From assembly GCA_025351425.1 (NCBI GenBank), contig JANXVY010000023.1, positions 1-51,616 on the forward strand: DNA of 51,616 nucleotides, given 5' to 3'. Below, one piece after another: positions 8,979 to 19,140 of this stretch. The notes beneath the pieces were generated by a model, which saw nothing but the letters and a program-made list of their open reading frames with translations, did no database searches and was not told where the DNA came from. The position numbers and the translations under genes were made by a program. This DNA is from Hyphomicrobium sp. Lineage in GTDB: Bacteria; Pseudomonadota; Alphaproteobacteria; Rhizobiales; Hyphomicrobiaceae. Each line of letters begins with the position of its first letter. The stretch's first letter is position 1.

Positions 8979-10547
8979 ATGCCAACACTTGAAAATCCGC
9001 TTCATGATCTGTCGTCGCCGGCGCGCAAGGCCGGCCAGAAACCCGCTCAAAAGGCGGGTAGCGCGGGCTCGGATCAGGGGGCTGGCGGCGGCGATTCTGC
9101 GGTCGGCGTCGACGGCCGTGGCAAGAAGGTGCGCGCGCTTTTGCGTGCCCGCTTGGGGGAAGACATCTACACGAGCTGGTTTAACGCTTTGGAATTCGAC
9201 CGCTTCGACGGCCGCGTCGTGACGGTGTCCGTCCCGGTCAAGTTCCTGCGCAACTGGATCCAGTCGCACTACATCGACGCCCTTTTGACCGCCTGCCGCG
9301 CAGAGTTCGAATCGGCCGAGCGCGTCGACGTCGTGTTGCGTCAGCCAGCGTCCAGCAGCCAGCGCGCCAAGGATGCGGCTGATGCGCAAGGCCAGCAAGA
9401 GCTGCCGGCCGTGTTCGAAAGCGCCATGGGCGCCAACGAGCAGCGCCCGATCCCCCGCGCCATGCCGAACGCCGTCGGCCGCACGCAGGTCGGTGGCTTC
9501 GAAGGCTCGCCGTTGGATCCCCGTTACACCTTCGACAGCTTCGTCGTCGGTCCGGCCAACCGCATGGCCCATGCCGGCGCGACCCAGGTCGCCGAAATGG
9601 TGATGTCGGACACTCCCGCCTTCAACCCGCTTTACATCCATTCGTCCGTGGGGTTGGGCAAGACCCACTTGCTTCATGCGATTGCCTGGGATGTAAAGCG
9701 CCGAGCGCCGAATGCCCAGGTGCTGTATCTGACCGCGGAACGCTTCCGCTATCAGTTCGTGGAAGCCGTGCGCAGCCAGGATCCGTCAGCCTTCAAGGAG
9801 AAGTTCCGTCAGGTCCACATGCTGCTGATCGATGACCTCGAATTCATGCAGGGCGAACGCACCGAGCAGGAATTCGATCACATCATCAACTCGCTGCTGG
9901 ATGGCGGCCGGCAGGTGGTCGTCGCCTCGGCCCGCGCCCCCAACCACATCGAGCGCCTCAACGAACGCATGCGCTCGCGCCTTCAGCGCGGTCTCGTGAC
10001 CGAGTTGGGCGGCCTCGACCACGATCTGCGGCTCAAGGTTCTGGAGCGGCGACTGGGCGAAAAGCGCGCCGTCGACCCGTCGTTCGAGCTGTCGCGCGAG
10101 GTCCTCGACCTGCTGGCCGACCGCCTGACGGAAAGCGGCCGCGAACTTGAAGGCGCCATCACCCGCCTGTATGCCACTTGGCAGTACATGCGCACGCCGC
10201 TGTCGATCGACATCGCCGAGACGGTGATCCGCGATCTCGTGCAGGGCATCGAGCCCCGCCGCGTCAAGATCGAGGACATCCTGCGCATCGTCTCGCGCCA
10301 CTTCGGCGTCTCGAAGGGTGATCTGCTGTCGCAGCGCCGCCATCGTTCGGTGGTGTGGCCGCGCCAGATCGGCATGTACCTCGCAAAGCAGATGACCGCG
10401 CGGTCGCTGCCCGAGATCGGCCGTCGCTTCGGCAACCGTGACCATACAACCGTTCTGCACGCGATCCGTAAGATTGAGGGCGTTTTGACGGACAATCCCC
10501 GGCTGCGCGACGAACTGGACGAATTGAAGAAGATGCTGAACTCCTGA
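8979..10547 (+). CDS. dnaA: Chromosomal replication initiator protein DnaA
   Basis: ATP-dependent origin-binding initiator of 522 residues. Domains in order: N-terminal helicase-loading region (about 45-130, with EDIYTSWFNALEF), a variable linker, the AAA+ domain with Walker A SSVGLGKTHL, Walker B LLIDDLEFMQG, the sensor/arginine region NERMRSRLQRG, and the C-terminal DNA-binding domain with the signature RFGNRDHTTVLHAIRK. The first glycine of the usual GGVGLGKT P-loop reads as serine, which may be lineage-typical. The ATG at 8979 is chosen because AAAGGGG precedes it and the preceding 21 codons look non-coding. It is followed by a strong terminator. Confidence 0.98.
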   Translation: MPTLENPLHDLSSPARKAGQKPAQKAGSAGSDQGAGGGDSAVGVDGRGKKVRALLRARLGEDIYTSWFNALEFDRFDGRVVTVSVPVKFLRNWIQSHYIDALLTACRAEFESAERVDVVLRQPASSSQRAKDAADAQGQQELPAVFESAMGANEQRPIPRAMPNAVGRTQVGGFEGSPLDPRYTFDSFVVGPANRMAHAGATQVAEMVMSDTPAFNPLYIHSSVGLGKTHLLHAIAWDVKRRAPNAQVLYLTAERFRYQFVEAVRSQDPSAFKEKFRQVHMLLIDDLEFMQGERTEQEFDHIINSLLDGGRQVVVASARAPNHIERLNERMRSRLQRGLVTELGGLDHDLRLKVLERRLGEKRAVDPSFELSREVLDLLADRLTESGRELEGAITRLYATWQYMRTPLSIDIAETVIRDLVQGIEPRRVKIEDILRIVSRHFGVSKGDLLSQRRHRSVVWPRQIGMYLAKQMTARSLPEIGRRFGNRDHTTVLHAIRKIEGVLTDNPRLRDELDELKKMLNS

Positions 10548-10570
10548 GCGATTTCGACGCCTCCAAAATG

Positions 10571-10602
10571 AAAAGCGGCACCTTCAGCGTGCCGCTTTTT
10601 TT
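10571..10602 (+). terminator. Intrinsic terminator of dnaA
   Basis: The arms AAAAGCGGCAC (10571-10581) and GTGCCGCTTTT (10589-10599) form an 11-base-pair stem with a seven-base loop, and seven T follow the GC part. It lies 24 bases after the dnaA stop codon and separates dnaA from dnaN, which must therefore have its own promoter in 10603-10814. Confidence 0.95.
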
Positions 10603-10814
10603 ATTGAACATCACTGAGAACGGTCAACCAGCTGGTTTAGCTGGTAAAAGACAACGATTCTTGTCTAGATGGCCTCCCGCCACTGTGGGCCGCTTCCACC
10701 CGGAAGCCCTGCCGAGATAGCGCCTGTGAGCATCCGTGATTCTTTCCCACGGCGGCTGATTGGTCCTGTTACTGTCCGTCCATACCAACGCCAACCTGTC
10801 GTCAAGGATCGACC

Positions 10815-11933
10815 ATGAGGCTCGTGATCGAACGAGGTGAATTGCTGAGAGCGCTCAGCCATGTGACGAGCGTCGTCGAGCGCCGCACCACGATCCCGAT
10901 ATTGTCGAACGTGATGCTGTCCGCCTCCGGCCGCTCGTTGCGGTTCAAGGCGACGGACCTCGAGCGCGAGGTCATCGAAGTGGTGGCCGCCGACGTCACC
11001 CAGCCTGGCGCGCTCACGGTGCCAGCCCACATGCTGCACGATATCGTTCGCAAGCTGCCGGACGGCGCGCAGATCGAACTCGTCAAGGACGCCGAGAAGG
11101 AACGCCTGACCCTGAAGGCCGGCCCTTCGCGTTTCGCGTTGCAGACCCTCGCCGCCGACGATTTCCCCGATCTGGCGGTCGGCGAGATGGCCCAGGAATT
11201 CGAAGTCTCCGCGAGCGATCTGAAGCGGCTCATCGACAAGACCCGCTTCGCGATCTCGACCGAGGAAACCCGCTACTACCTGAACGGCATCTACCTCCAC
11301 ACCGCCGAGCGTAACGGCCAACCGACGCTGCGCGCGGTCGCAACCGACGGCCATCGCCTGGCCCAGGTCGAATTACCCCGGCCCGAAGGCGCGACCGGCA
11401 TGGCCGGCATCATCATCCCGCGCAAGACGGTCCACGAACTCCATCGCCTCATCGAAGATGGCGCCGGCGTCGTGAAGATGGGCGTGAGCCCGACCAAAGT
11501 GCGCTTCGAGATCGGCACCGTGACGCTGACGTCCAAGCTGATCGACGGCTCCTTCCCCGATTATGGCCGCGTGATCCCGCAGGCCAACGACAAGGAAATG
11601 AAGGTCTCCAACGCCGAGTTCATCGGCGCAGTCGACCGCGTCTCGACGATTGCCAGCGAGCGCGGCCGCGCGGTCAAACTCTCGATCACGGCGGACAAGC
11701 TGGTGCTGTCGGTCAACAACCCCGAAGGCGGCAGCGCCACCGAGGAGATCAGCGTCGGCTACGTCGCAGCCCCCCTCGAGATCGGCTTCAACGCCCGCTA
11801 TCTGCTCGACATCGCCGGCCAGCTGGAGGGCGAGGAAGCCCGCTTCATGCTGGCCGACCCCGGCTCGCCGACGATGGTGCGCGACAGTTCCGACGACAGC
11901 GCCCTCTACGTCCTGATGCCGATGCGGGTATGA
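10815..11933 (+). CDS. dnaN: DNA polymerase III beta subunit (sliding clamp)
   Basis: A 372-residue clamp protein that encircles DNA and tethers polymerase III. The N-terminus MRLVIERGELLRALSHVTSVVERR with TTIPILSNVML is the diagnostic start of DnaN. The hydrophobic pocket region near VATDGHRLA and the conserved C-terminal ending YVLMPMRV (the usual ending is VMPMR) are both present. Length is normal. It is followed at 85 bases by recF, with a hairpin between. Confidence 0.98.
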   Translation: MRLVIERGELLRALSHVTSVVERRTTIPILSNVMLSASGRSLRFKATDLEREVIEVVAADVTQPGALTVPAHMLHDIVRKLPDGAQIELVKDAEKERLTLKAGPSRFALQTLAADDFPDLAVGEMAQEFEVSASDLKRLIDKTRFAISTEETRYYLNGIYLHTAERNGQPTLRAVATDGHRLAQVELPRPEGATGMAGIIIPRKTVHELHRLIEDGAGVVKMGVSPTKVRFEIGTVTLTSKLIDGSFPDYGRVIPQANDKEMKVSNAEFIGAVDRVSTIASERGRAVKLSITADKLVLSVNNPEGGSATEEISVGYVAAPLEIGFNARYLLDIAGQLEGEEARFMLADPGSPTMVRDSSDDSALYVLMPMRV

Positions 11934-11958
11934 ATTCAAAAGGCCCATAAAACGGGCG

Positions 11959-11981
11959 GTCCGGAGGGTTTCCCTCCGGAC
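11959..11981. other. Perfect 10-bp hairpin between dnaN and recF
   Basis: GTCCGGAGGG (11959-11968) pairs with CCCTCCGGAC (11972-11981) around a TTT loop. There is no T run after it, so it is more likely a partial attenuator or an mRNA processing or stability element than a full terminator. Confidence 0.55.
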
Positions 11982-12017
11982 GGGTGCGGGCGGTAGCCCG
12001 CTCGCGCAGCGAGACCG

Positions 12018-13199
12018 ATGCCGTCATCACCCCACAGCGACGGCCTCTGGATCGAGCGCATCGCGCTGACCAACTTCCGCAACTATCGCGCGCTCACGCT
12101 CGAAGCCGGTCCCGAGCCGGTCGTGCTCGCGGGCGCCAACGGCGCAGGAAAAACCAATATCTTAGAAGCGCTCTCGTTGCTTGCGGCCGGCCAGGGCCTG
12201 CGCCGCGCGGTCTACTCCGATCTTGCAAAAAGCGATGGCGATGGCAGCTGGTCGGTCGCAGCCAAAGTCCACTCCCTGCAAGGTCAAATCGACATCGGCA
12301 CCGGCATCCCACCGGCAATCGGCGCCACCCGTCCGCCCGCCTCTCGCCTGCTGCGGCTTAACGCGCAAGCCCAGTCCAGCACCGGAATCCTGGCCGATCT
12401 CGTTGAAATGGTCTGGCTGATCCCCGCCATGGACGGCCTGTTCACGGGGCCAGCCGGTGAACGCCGCCGCTTCCTCGACCGGCTGATCCTCTGCTTCGAC
12501 CCCAGCTACCGCACCATTGCCGGCCGCTTCGAGCGCGCGATGACGAGCCGCAACCGCCTGCTGTCGGACGGCTCCCGCGACGATCGCCAGTTTGCAGGGC
12601 TGGAGCACATCATGGCCGAAACCGGCGTTGCCGTTGCCGCCGCCCGCGCCGAAGCCGCAACTGCGATGGCCGAAATCATTGGCCAACGGCGCGCGCGCGA
12701 TCCCCAAAGCCCCTTCCCGTGGGCAACGCTCGCGATCGAAGGCGCGCTGGAAGCAAGCCTCGCCCATAACGCCGCCGTCGATGTCGAAGACGATTATGCC
12801 CGGCGTCTGAGCGTTGCCCGCGAACGCGATCGCGCCGCCGGCCGCACGCTGGATGGCCCCCACCGCTCCGATCTGCTCGTCGCCCATGGCCCCAAGCAGA
12901 TGGCCGCGCGCCTGTGCTCGACGGGTGAGCAGAAAGCGCTGCTGCTGGGGCTTGTTCTGGCGCACGCCGAGCTGGTCGCGACCAGGCAGGACGGCGTCGC
13001 GCCCATCCTGCTGCTGGACGAGATTACCGCCCACCTGGACGAAGCCCGCCGCGCCGCGCTGTTCGCCGAAATCTTGCGTTTGAAGGCCCAGGCCTGGATG
13101 ACCGGCACGGACGATCAGGCCTTCGCAGCGCTCGCGGGACACGCGCGTTTCTTGCGCGTCGAAGACGGTTTTGTGAGGCCCTTGAGCCCCACAATATGA
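12018..13199 (+). CDS. recF: DNA repair and replication protein RecF
   Basis: An SMC-like ATPase of 393 residues acting in the RecFOR pathway that loads RecA at gaps. Seen in order: the RecF start motif LTNFRNYRALTLEAG, Walker A LAGANGAGKTNILEA, the internal GPHRSDLLV segment typical of RecF, the ABC-type signature region CSTGEQKALLLGL, and Walker B ILLLDEITAHLD. Length is slightly above the usual 360-380. The gene sits between dnaN and gyrB, the classical order. Confidence 0.97.
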   Translation: MPSSPHSDGLWIERIALTNFRNYRALTLEAGPEPVVLAGANGAGKTNILEALSLLAAGQGLRRAVYSDLAKSDGDGSWSVAAKVHSLQGQIDIGTGIPPAIGATRPPASRLLRLNAQAQSSTGILADLVEMVWLIPAMDGLFTGPAGERRRFLDRLILCFDPSYRTIAGRFERAMTSRNRLLSDGSRDDRQFAGLEHIMAETGVAVAAARAEAATAMAEIIGQRRARDPQSPFPWATLAIEGALEASLAHNAAVDVEDDYARRLSVARERDRAAGRTLDGPHRSDLLVAHGPKQMAARLCSTGEQKALLLGLVLAHAELVATRQDGVAPILLLDEITAHLDEARRAALFAEILRLKAQAWMTGTDDQAFAALAGHARFLRVEDGFVRPLSPTI

Positions 13200-13275
13200 C
13201 GAAGCGGTGACGCGTCCGATTGTCTGCGCAAGGCAAACGAATAACACATTGTAATCAAACAAATTTTTCTCGTGA

Positions 13276-15900
<2,625 letters not shown>

Positions 15901-15908
15901 GCCCTTAG

Positions 15909-16286
15909 ATGCAGCGGGACATGGATTTGGTTCGGGAGTTGCTTCTGAGGCTTGAAACGGTGGAATTGCCGATTGGAGCAAGCGCAGTAATCGATTTTCA
16001 TGATCCTGAGCTTTCGTTCACAGGTAAGAGCCCTGATGAAGTCAAATATCATTTTGCGCTGCTGAAGCAGGTGGGACTGGTTTTGCCGTTTGACCGTAGG
16101 GACCTCTTTCAAAGCCTTTCTTGGGACGGTCATGACTTTGCAGATTCGGTGCGCGATCCTGAAGTGTGGGCCAAGGCTAAGCAAGGTGCGCTGGAAGCCA
16201 AAGGTTTTACATTCGATTTGCTGCGCGACCTCGTCAAAGGTTTGATCAAAAAGAAAATGGAGGATTGGACCGGCATCCCACTTTAG
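15909..16286 (+). CDS. DUF2513-family protein
   Basis: A 125-residue protein starting MQRDMDLVRELLLRLE and containing FQSLSWDGHDFADSVRDPEVW, both characteristic of the DUF2513 family, whose function is unknown. Many relatives are found near mobile elements or defence genes. It starts only 8 bases after the gyrB stop. Codon use is visibly less GC-rich than that of gyrB (many TTG, GTT and GAT codons), which suggests that it was acquired. It may be read through from gyrB, since no terminator intervenes. Confidence 0.85.
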   Translation: MQRDMDLVRELLLRLETVELPIGASAVIDFHDPELSFTGKSPDEVKYHFALLKQVGLVLPFDRRDLFQSLSWDGHDFADSVRDPEVWAKAKQGALEAKGFTFDLLRDLVKGLIKKKMEDWTGIPL

Positions 16287-16345
16287 CCTGCTAGTCCACG
16301 CTATTAGCGCAGCGCCGTCTGGTTTGAATAAACGCCGCCCTATTT

Positions 16346-16476
16346 CTTCTCCCGGAACGGGAGAAGGTGCCCCGGAGGGGCGGATGAGGGGCTGCGAACC
16401 AGCCTAGTCATTGACATTAAGGCAAGCCCCTCACCTGCCGCTGTCGCGGCATCCTCTCCCGCAATGCGGGAGAAGA
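16346..16476. repeat. Inverted pair of intergenic palindromic (REP-like) elements
   Basis: A hairpin at 16346-16366 (arms CTTCTCCCG and CGGGAGAAG) is followed by a conserved tail GGTGCCCCGGAGGGGCGG and then GATGAGGGG. About 90 bases later the same kind of element appears reversed: CCCCTCACCTGCCG, then a hairpin at 16455-16473 (TCTCCCGC and GCGGGAGA). Each looks like a copy of a REP-type family that also occurs at 21103-21395 and 28731-28816. Together with the gene fragment and terminator listed separately, they account for most of the 367-base gap. Confidence 0.75.
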
Positions 16477-16488
16477 AAAATAGAGCCC

Positions 16489-16574
16489 TCACCCCCGCCA
16501 GTCCATGGCGGCCTCGAGCCGGTCGTCGCCCCAGAACAATTCATCGTCCGCGGTGACGAAGGTCGGCGCGCCGA
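16489..16574 (-). pseudogene. Truncated copy of the 2-hydroxychromene-2-carboxylate isomerase 3' end
   Basis: Read on the reverse strand, this fragment translates as GAPTFVTADDELFWGDDR followed by LEAAMDWRG and a TGA stop. That is the same ending as the intact gene at 17216-17806. Over about 82 bases the two copies differ at only around three positions. Upstream of the fragment the similarity stops abruptly. It is therefore the remnant of a recent duplication, or of a recombination that deleted most of a second copy. Confidence 0.85.
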
Positions 16575-16600
16575 GTGTTCCGTCATCCGACAAACGAACG

Positions 16601-16629
16601 GGCCGATACCATCCGGTATCGGCCTTTTT
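16601..16629 (+). terminator. Intrinsic terminator
   Basis: GGCCGATACC (16601-16610) pairs perfectly with GGTATCGGCC (16615-16624) around an ATCC loop and is followed by five T. Oriented for the forward strand, it would end transcription arriving from gyrB and the DUF2513 gene. It also lies 25 bases beyond the stop of the reverse-strand gene 16654-17031 and could serve both directions. Confidence 0.85.
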
Positions 16630-16653
16630 CTTGCGGTCAAGACGGCAAGAACG

Positions 16654-17031
16654 TTAGTTGCTGCCCGACTTGTCTTTGCTGACTTTGTTGGTCAGGTCGT
16701 TGGGATTGGCCGGCGCGATCTGGGTTGTGCCGCCCCCGGGGCCCGAAGTGTCCTTCGTGATCTTATCCGAGAGGCTGCCGGCGTCGCCGTTCGCGGTGGG
16801 GGTTTGCGTCGCGCCGCCCCTGGTGCCCGGATTGTCCTTCATGACCTTATCCGAGAGGCTGCCGGTGTCGCCTTTCGCGGTGGGGTTCTGCGTCGAGCCG
16901 CCCTTGGTGCCGGGCTGGTCCTTCATAACCTTGTCCGAGATGCTGCTGCCCTCGGGCGAGGCCGACGGCGTCTGGGCTATGGCCAGGGCCGGCGTAAGCG
17001 CCAACGTTGAAATGAGAATAATACGCTTCAT
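16654..17031 (-). CDS. Secreted protein with three 28-residue repeats
   Basis: 125 residues. The start MKRIILISTLALTPALAIA is a clear signal peptide with cleavage near AIA-QTP; AGGAGA precedes the ATG at 17031. The mature part consists of three tandem units of about 28 residues, each built on SDKVMKD, PGTKGG and TQNPTA-type blocks, ending with a short partial unit (NKVSKDKSGSN). The DNA of the first two units is still very similar, which points to recent internal duplication. The composition (G, S, T, K, D, N) suggests a disordered periplasmic or extracellular protein. No family is recognised. Confidence 0.8.
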   Translation of the reverse strand: MKRIILISTLALTPALAIAQTPSASPEGSSISDKVMKDQPGTKGGSTQNPTAKGDTGSLSDKVMKDNPGTRGGATQTPTANGDAGSLSDKITKDTSGPGGGTTQIAPANPNDLTNKVSKDKSGSN

Positions 17032-17172
17032 ACGCTTGCATCTCCTGCTTAAAGCCCGTTGGGCTTGGTGCTGAAGGAACGGCCGAGGGCCCACATTGGT
17101 TCCTCGCGCCCCGCGCACCAAGCAAGTAGTTCCAACCAGAGGGGAGTTTGAGGGGGCGCCCGTCAAACGGGT

Positions 17173-17192
17173 TATAGGGCGGTCGCCCTATA
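17173..17192 (-). terminator. Hairpin downstream of the isomerase gene
   Basis: TATAGGGC and GCCCTATA form an 8-base-pair stem with a four-base loop, enclosed by a second, looser pairing (AACGGGTT near 17166 with AACCCGTT near 17209). It starts just past the stop of the isomerase gene. No T run is present. Confidence 0.45.
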
Positions 17193-17215
17193 CGCTGAAA
17201 GCGAGCAGCAACCCG

Positions 17216-17806
17216 TTATCCCCGCCAGTCCATGGCGGCTTCGAGCCGGTCGTCGCCCCAGAACAATTCATCGTCCGCGGTGACGAATGTCGGGGCGCCG
17301 AAGATCGAGAGCTTCTGCGCGAGTTCGGTCTCGGCCCTGAGGCGCGCCTTCACGTCATCGCCGCGCGAAGCCTGCAGGATTTCCGCCGCATTCAAACCGG
17401 CCTTGGCGGCGCATTCCCCGATCGCGAACGGATCGTCGATCGAGCGTCCCTGCCCGAACTCGAGTTCGAACACCGCCCGGCAGAATTGGCCGCGTTTGCC
17501 CCGATCGGCGATCGCGAGGGCAGCCCGCGCTGGCAGCAGGCTGTTCTGCGGAAACGGCTTGGGCATCTGGAACGGGATGCCGCGGACACGCGCGATCCGG
17601 TCGATGTCGCGCACCATGTAGGCGCCCTTGGCGGGATAGATGTTGAACGGCGAGGTGTTCCACCCCTGCGCAACGAAGACGGGCCCGAGCAGGAACGGCC
17701 GCCACGTCACTTCGATGCCGCGCGCTTGCGCCATGTCCTCGATCCGCATCGCGGAGAGATACGAATAGGTGGAGGCGAAATCGAACCAGAAATCGAATGT
17801 GGACAT
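17216..17806 (-). CDS. 2-hydroxychromene-2-carboxylate isomerase family protein
   Basis: A 196-residue thioredoxin-fold (DsbA-like, kappa-class glutathione transferase-like) protein. The start FDFWFDFASTYSYLSA is the family hallmark: the serine in the S-x-Y region is the glutathione-activating residue, and there is no CxxC. Also typical are WRPFLLGPVF, the cis-proline region FGAPTFV and the ending FWGDDRLEAAM. True family members isomerise a naphthalene-degradation intermediate, but most homologues outside such pathways have unknown substrates, and no aromatic-degradation genes are near. A truncated duplicate lies 0.7 kb away. Confidence 0.9.
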   Translation of the reverse strand: MSTFDFWFDFASTYSYLSAMRIEDMAQARGIEVTWRPFLLGPVFVAQGWNTSPFNIYPAKGAYMVRDIDRIARVRGIPFQMPKPFPQNSLLPARAALAIADRGKRGQFCRAVFELEFGQGRSIDDPFAIGECAAKAGLNAAEILQASRGDDVKARLRAETELAQKLSIFGAPTFVTADDELFWGDDRLEAAMDWRG

Positions 17807-17829
17807 GCGATGAGACTACTTGCGAGTTA

Positions 17830-18084
17830 GAGCATTTTCCGACGAAGTGGATACCGGTTCGTCGCAGAAAATGCGACAAAATCAAGAACCTAGAGCATTT
17901 TCCGACGAAGTGGATACCGGTTCGTCGTCGACGGCGAAGCCTCGCTCCATGAAGACGGCGAAGCCTCGCTCCATGAAGACGGCGAAGCCTCGCTGCATGA
18001 AGACGGCGAAGCCTCGCTCCATGAAGACGGCGAAGCCTCGCTCCATGAAGATGAAAATGCGACAAAATCAGGAACCTAGAGCAA
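17830..18084. repeat. Two copies of an interspersed repeat, the second interrupted
   Basis: Copy 1 (17830-17892) begins GAGCATTTTCCGACGAAG, can fold as a hairpin (GCATTTTC with GAAAATGC) and ends AGAACCTA. Copy 2 starts at 17893 with an identical first half (to 17927) and resumes at about 18050 with GAAAATGCGACAAAATCA and GGAACCTA. Between the halves of copy 2 lies the 24-base tandem array (17930-18049). With the following palindrome it fills the 308-base gap. To my knowledge, similar GAGCATTTTC elements are widespread in Rhizobiales genomes. Confidence 0.8.
17930..18049. repeat. Five-copy 24-base tandem repeat
   Basis: Five contiguous 24-base units start at 17930, 17954, 17978, 18002 and 18026. 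Each runs from GACGGCGAAG through CCTCGCTCCATGAA. Only the third unit differs clearly (CTGCAT instead of CTCCAT). The period is a multiple of three, so both strands can be read as eight-residue peptide repeats (TAKPRSMK forward), but no credible start or gene surrounds them. The array sits in the loop of an interspersed-repeat copy. Confidence 0.95.
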
Positions 18085-18117
18085 AATTCCGATTCCGTAG
18101 GATCGGAATTTGCTCTA
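18077..18117. repeat. Palindrome overlapping the end of the metallopeptidase gene
   Basis: The arms TAGAGCAAAATTCCGAT and ATCGGAATTTGCTCTA pair over 16 positions with one bulged A, around a loop of about eight bases. The right arm contains the TAG stop codon (18115-18117, reverse strand) of the YgjP-like gene. It probably acts as that gene's 3' end structure or terminator. Confidence 0.75.
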
Positions 18118-18867
18118 GCCAGCGCGTTCAGCGTCATACCGGTGCAGCTCGGTCCCGTAATGCTGGAGCCACAGCTTGGCCTCGTCCATGCGCGGCATCG
18201 TCGCGCGCACGAGGTTCCAGAAGCGCGGTCCATGATTCATTTGAGCAAGGTGCGCGACCTCGTGTGCGGCCACGTAATCGAGCACCAGCTGCGGCGCGAG
18301 CACCAGTCGCCAGGAAAACGAGAGCACGCCGGTCGTCGAGCATGACCCCCAGCGGCTCGACTGGTCGCGGATGGCGATCCGCTTGGGCCTGAGATCGAGC
18401 TGGCCCGCATGGTGCAGCACGCAGGCGTCGAGATCGCGGCGCGCCTGCTCGAACAGCCACCCGCGCAGGTGGCGGCTCGCGTGTTCGCGGCTGCCGTGGA
18501 CGCGCAGGATCGATTGCGCGCCATCTTCACCGTGATCGACCAGATGGCGGGTCTTGGCCTCACCCGTGAACGAGACGCGATGCAACACGCCGCGGACCGG
18601 CATCACCATGCCGTCGTCGAACGGCACCGGTAGCGGCAGGTTGCCGAGGCGTTCGCGGACCCAGTCCAGATGGCGGTTGAGAAACACGCTGGCGTCATCA
18701 AGGTCACATTGCATCGGCACCGTGACGATGACCGCCCGTGTGGTGCGGCTGACCCGCAGCGTCATGCGCCGTGCCGTGGGGTGGCGGCGCACTTCGACCG
18801 GAGCATCCAAGCCGTGAATAGACGTCTTTGCTGTCGCGACGGCTTTGGATTTCGGCGATTGCCGCAT
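18115..18867 (-). CDS. YgjP-like (DUF45, SprT-type) metallopeptidase
   Basis: A 250-residue protein of the M48-related YgjP/DUF45 family. The zinc-binding HEVAHLAQMNHGPRFW gives the HExxH pair plus the third ligand histidine a few residues downstream, with the usual FW after it. The RWGSCSTTGVLSFSWRLVLAP block before it is also diagnostic. The N-terminal domain has the family's VEVRRHPTARRMTLRV beta segments. I start at the ATG at 18867, since the longer frame (to 19092) reads as low-complexity upstream sequence; no strong ribosome-binding site is visible. Cellular substrates of this family are poorly known. The stop codon lies inside a palindrome. Confidence 0.88.
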   Translation of the reverse strand: MRQSPKSKAVATAKTSIHGLDAPVEVRRHPTARRMTLRVSRTTRAVIVTVPMQCDLDDASVFLNRHLDWVRERLGNLPLPVPFDDGMVMPVRGVLHRVSFTGEAKTRHLVDHGEDGAQSILRVHGSREHASRHLRGWLFEQARRDLDACVLHHAGQLDLRPKRIAIRDQSSRWGSCSTTGVLSFSWRLVLAPQLVLDYVAAHEVAHLAQMNHGPRFWNLVRATMPRMDEAKLWLQHYGTELHRYDAERAG

Positions 18868-19140
18868 GCGTTGCACCCATCGAAAAAAGTAAAGCGACGA
18901 AACCCAATCGACGCGGGACACGATCACTCGCGGTCGGTGCTGCGCTTCTCGCAGCGTCCCTGTCGTCGTCTTGGAGCGGCCGGGATCGGTTGAACCGTGT
19001 GGCCGGACGTTTGTGACAGGACGACTCTGGCTAACAGCTTCGCCTGTCACAGCTCTAGTGTGAAAATCGTGTTCGGCAATTAGCAAGGCCACAGTGTGGC
19101 ACCAAGGCCCCAGACTCGATTCATAACCCCAGCCTTCGCT

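Noticed and set aside
17930-18049. CRISPR array
   Set aside because: The 24-base units are directly contiguous with no spacers, so it is a tandem repeat.
17820-18392. 190-codon forward frame including the TAKPRSMK repeats as a gene
   Set aside because: It starts in an interspersed repeat, crosses a palindrome and then runs antisense through the metallopeptidase gene.
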